The position numbers and the translations under genes were made by a program. This document shows positions 61,692 through 64,000 of a DNA stretch of 64,000 nt, one piece after another. A model generated the notes under the pieces. That model searched no databases, had not been told where the DNA came from, and worked only from the letters and a program-made list of their open reading frames with translations. Position 1 is the first letter of the stretch. Every line of letters begins with the position of its first letter. The DNA is from Blastocatellia bacterium. Its GTDB lineage: Bacteria; Acidobacteriota; Blastocatellia; Chloracidobacteriales; JADJPF01. The DNA lies in NCBI GenBank assembly GCA_016713405.1, contig JADJPF010000008.1, positions 1 to 64,000 on the forward strand. Direction: 5' to 3'.

Positions 61692-63206
61692 TTAGCGAAT
61701 AGCAAAATCATATCTTTCTTGATGTACAGAGTTATCTCCTCGTAAAACTACATTACAGCCTAAATAAGCTTCTATTTCAGCAAGAACTTTCTTTTCTGTA
61801 CTCCTTAAAGCATTGGCAACTTCTGGATGTACTCGCAAAGTTACTTCCGAACTAGCTTGAAGGTTTTCTGTATCAGAAACAAACCTTCGTGCTTCTGCTA
61901 GAATTTCATAACAAACAGTTTGAGGTGATTTAATCAATCCACTACCTTCACAGTAAGGACATGGACAACATAAAGTTCGCTCTAAACTTTGTCTAACGCG
62001 CTTACGAGTTATTGCAACCAATCCAAAATCATTAAACTGCAATACTTTTGAAGGGGATCTATCTGCTTTTAGTTCTTGTTCTAGAGCTTGCATCACCTTA
62101 AAGCGGTTTTTGCGTTCTTCCATATCAATTAAATCTAGTACAATAATTCCACCTAAATCACGAAGGCGTATTTGACGAACTATTTCTTTTACTGCTTCTA
62201 TATTTATTTTGGTGATTGTATCTTCTAAACGATTGGATTTACCTACATATTTACCCGTATTAACATCAATTGCCACAAGTGCTTCTGTTTGATTAATTAC
62301 AATATAACCACCTGAAGGAAGCCATACTCTAGGTTTTATAGCTTTATCTAGTTCTTCTTGAACGCCATATTCCTCAAAAATAGGTTTTTTCCAAGTATAA
62401 AGCTTCACTTTTTTAACTAATTTAGGTTGAAATCGACTAATAAAATCTACTACTTTAGTATACTCTTCTTCATTATCTATTCTGATAGAAACAATATCAT
62501 CAGAAAGTTGATCTCTTAAGGTACGTTGTACTAAGTCTAATTCACCGGCAATTAAGGCTGGAGCCTTTAATTTTTCGGCTTTTCTCTTAATGTCTTGCCA
62601 TGTACGTACTAAATACATCATATCATCATAGAGTTCTTGTTCTGTATGGCCTTCACAAGCAGTACGTAAAATAAAACCACCTTGAGGGCGTTCTTTATCT
62701 CTTAAAGAAAGCATTATTTTCTTTAATCTTAGACGCTCTGCATCAGAAGAAATTTTTCGGGATACACCAATATGATGAACCGTAGGCATATAGACTATAT
62801 ATCTACCTGGCAATGCAATATGAGAAGTGATGCGGGCACCTTTTAAGGCAATTGGCTCTTTAGCTATTTGTACAACTATTTCTTGTCCTTCACGAAGTAG
62901 GTCTGTAATTGCTGGAGGATAAAAGCGTCCTGGTGCTTCTTTTGCTACAACTTCGGGTCTTTCACCAGCAACAGGGGATGTAGAGGTTGGTGTTGTCTCA
63001 CCATAATTTGCAGGTGGACGTGGTGCAGGAGGTGGGCCTCCTCTACGTCTTCTTCTATTGTTACTACGTCTAAAATGAGGCTTATGTCCAGGTTCCCTGC
63101 TATTTTTAGACTGCCAATTCTCTCCATCTGACTCACCACCGTCTGGTGCTAAGTCATCTGATAGCGTAGACTCATCAGTAGCTAAATCTTTTGTATCTTC
63201 ATCCAC
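61692..63206 (-). CDS. rne: Ribonuclease E/G, catalytic part
   Basis: 504 residues from GTG 63206, but the frame is open upstream to about 63295 (RRRRKPVLETKVIPPPVK), so this start is artificial. It has a basic low-complexity stretch (RRSNNRRRRRGG), the second half of the S1 domain (GQEIVVQIAKEPIALKGARITSHIALPGRYIVYMP), the DNase I-like catalytic domain (VAIDVNTGKYVG, GGIIVLDLIDME; metal Asp), and the zinc-link CPCPYCEGSG. Endoribonuclease for mRNA/rRNA turnover. The S1 first half must lie beyond the right window edge. Confidence 0.9.
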   Translation of the reverse strand: MDEDTKDLATDESTLSDDLAPDGGESDGENWQSKNSREPGHKPHFRRSNNRRRRRGGPPPAPRPPANYGETTPTSTSPVAGERPEVVAKEAPGRFYPPAITDLLREGQEIVVQIAKEPIALKGARITSHIALPGRYIVYMPTVHHIGVSRKISSDAERLRLKKIMLSLRDKERPQGGFILRTACEGHTEQELYDDMMYLVRTWQDIKRKAEKLKAPALIAGELDLVQRTLRDQLSDDIVSIRIDNEEEYTKVVDFISRFQPKLVKKVKLYTWKKPIFEEYGVQEELDKAIKPRVWLPSGGYIVINQTEALVAIDVNTGKYVGKSNRLEDTITKINIEAVKEIVRQIRLRDLGGIIVLDLIDMEERKNRFKVMQALEQELKADRSPSKVLQFNDFGLVAITRKRVRQSLERTLCCPCPYCEGSGLIKSPQTVCYEILAEARRFVSDTENLQASSEVTLRVHPEVANALRSTEKKVLAEIEAYLGCNVVLRGDNSVHQERYDFAIR

Positions 63207-63265
63207 AATTCTTTCTAATGGAACATTATTTTCAGCCTTAACTGGAGGAGGTATTACTTTAGTTT

Positions 63266-64000
63266 CTAAAACAGGTTTTCTTCTTCTTCTCTTAACTGTT
63301 TAATAATTTTATTTTGTATTAGAGCCTCTTTTAGCATTTCTCCTGCTTCAATAGCCTCTTCATCCATAATCCGTTCGTATTGAACCACTGATGAAGCACT
63401 AATTTCTTCTACAGGCTCTTCTACTTCAGAAGCTTTTTTAGTTTTTCGGCGTGCTGGAGCTTTCTTTTTAGCTGGTTCTTTGCGACTAGTACGACGACGC
63501 TTACTTTGGGTAGGTTCTTCTTCAACTACTTCTATTGCTTCTGCTATTTCTGCTACTTCTGCTACTTCTGCTACTTCTATTGCTTCTGTTGCTTCTGTTG
63601 TCTCTACAGACTTTGCTTGCTCTACTGTTGAATTATCAATAATAGATTCTGTTACAACAGTGTTATCTATATCTGTTGAAATAATTGTCTCTAAGTTAGC
63701 ATTAGTTTCAACTGGTTTTAGATCTATGATATCTTCTGGCTCATCAATGATACGAATAAAATCATGTGTTGGAGGAGGGATAATAACCTGAGGGATATAA
63801 CTAGTTGTTGCTACTATAGGAGTAGTCGTAAGCGTTTCATCACTTGCTGGAGATTCTACAATTTCTGTAATTATTGATTCATCCAAAGGCTCTTCAAAAG
63901 TGCTATCTGTCAAATCAGCAGTAGATTCTATGGCAGATTCATCTATATCATCATCTGCTAATATTTGCTTAGCTACTGCCGTTTCTAAATCACTTTTTGT
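63266..64000 (-). pseudogene. rne: Ribonuclease E/G, S1-domain insert (partial, separated by a frameshift)
   Basis: The open frame continues beyond the window edge; the apparent start at 63913 is a TTG. It is acidic, low-complexity sequence with an Ala-Ile/Val-Glu-rich nonapeptide-like run (EVAEVAEVAEIAEA, about 63535-63600) and a basic patch (SKRRRTSRKEPAKKKAPARRK), ending YERIMDEEAIEAGEMLKEAL. After IIKQ the frame should shift to read VKRRRRKPVLETK and join the catalytic part; one base is off near 63285-63300. This is the type of long insert found inside the S1 domain of acidobacterial RNase E/G. Confidence 0.65.

Noticed and set aside
63535..63600. Trinucleotide/nonanucleotide run as a regulatory repeat
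   Set aside because: It is in frame and encodes the Ala-Glu-Val repeats of the RNase E insert, so coding low complexity explains it.
1..64000. CRISPR array, rRNA, tRNA or prophage structural genes
   Set aside because: No regularly spaced repeats with unique spacers, no rRNA segments, no convincing tRNA fold and no capsid/tail gene was found on reading both strands.

Overview
The window looks like a chromosomal segment of a low-GC member of the Acidobacteriota (Blastocatellia-like). This is inferred from family content, not from a marker gene. Supporting genes are a GWxTD-domain secreted protein, a VWFA-type 'Acidobacterial' exported protein, several Ser/Thr kinases fused to ATPase, TPR or membrane modules, a TPR-REC-PATAN protein, a CASTOR-type channel/NAD-binding protein, and an RNase E/G whose S1 domain carries a long acidic insert. 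Roughly 22-64 kb is ordinary core genome. Roughly 1-22 kb is an accessory island.

Island, left to right. It opens with the broken 3' half of a type IIG restriction-modification gene. A plasmid replicon follows (repA, a 3' inverted repeat, iterons, a DnaA-box-like site, a 105-bp quasi-palindrome). Next is a toxin-antitoxin-like pair (XRE protein plus nucleotidyltransferase-fold protein) with a perfect 22-bp operator palindrome. After 1.7 kb of gene-poor, hairpin-rich DNA come a tyrosine recombinase, a RelB/DinJ-type antitoxin next to a Uma2 nuclease, and a 37-residue membrane peptide gene. The most striking unit is at 9.3-14.6 kb: an ABC/SMC-like ATPase split over two overlapping genes, the second half fused to a histidine-kinase-type HATPase domain. 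It is followed by a stand-alone receiver protein and a receiver protein with a large unrecognised C-terminal domain. This looks like an ATPase-driven phosphorelay of a type I do not recognise, possibly anti-phage. Then comes a Tn3-like mini-element (40-bp terminal repeats, resolvase, res-like repeats) abutting a 234-bp MITE. The 5' half of another type IIG R-M gene follows, cut by an IS3-family element. A 1.89-kb element carrying a large serine recombinase is nested inside that IS3 transposase gene. Remnants of an IS4-like and an IS630 transposase close the island.

Core region. A Ser/Thr-kinase signalling cluster (kinase-AAA-TPR, HEAT/WD40 protein, membrane kinase) precedes a TPR-REC-PATAN regulator with glcD, and a tandem AP2-domain protein. 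At 34.3 kb a peroxiredoxin-like gene has an in-frame UGA exactly where the catalytic Cys of a CxxC motif should be, followed by a hairpin. It is a strong candidate selenoprotein of the AhpC/TSA_2 (SelL-like) group. Then come truA, fur, a patatin-like lipase, a frameshifted GntR regulator, an M28 peptidase, pyk, yacG, secA and a CASTOR-like protein (frameshifted). After these lie the trmFO-VWA-xerC-queC operon, purA, trxA, glgA, tatA-tatC, the GWxTD protein, nfi, ubiA and rne/rng. Converging or consecutive genes are often separated by clear hairpin terminators.

Several otherwise intact core genes carry one frameshift or one stop (GntR, CASTOR-like, rne, WD40 protein). These may be assembly indels or real lesions, and the sequence alone cannot decide.
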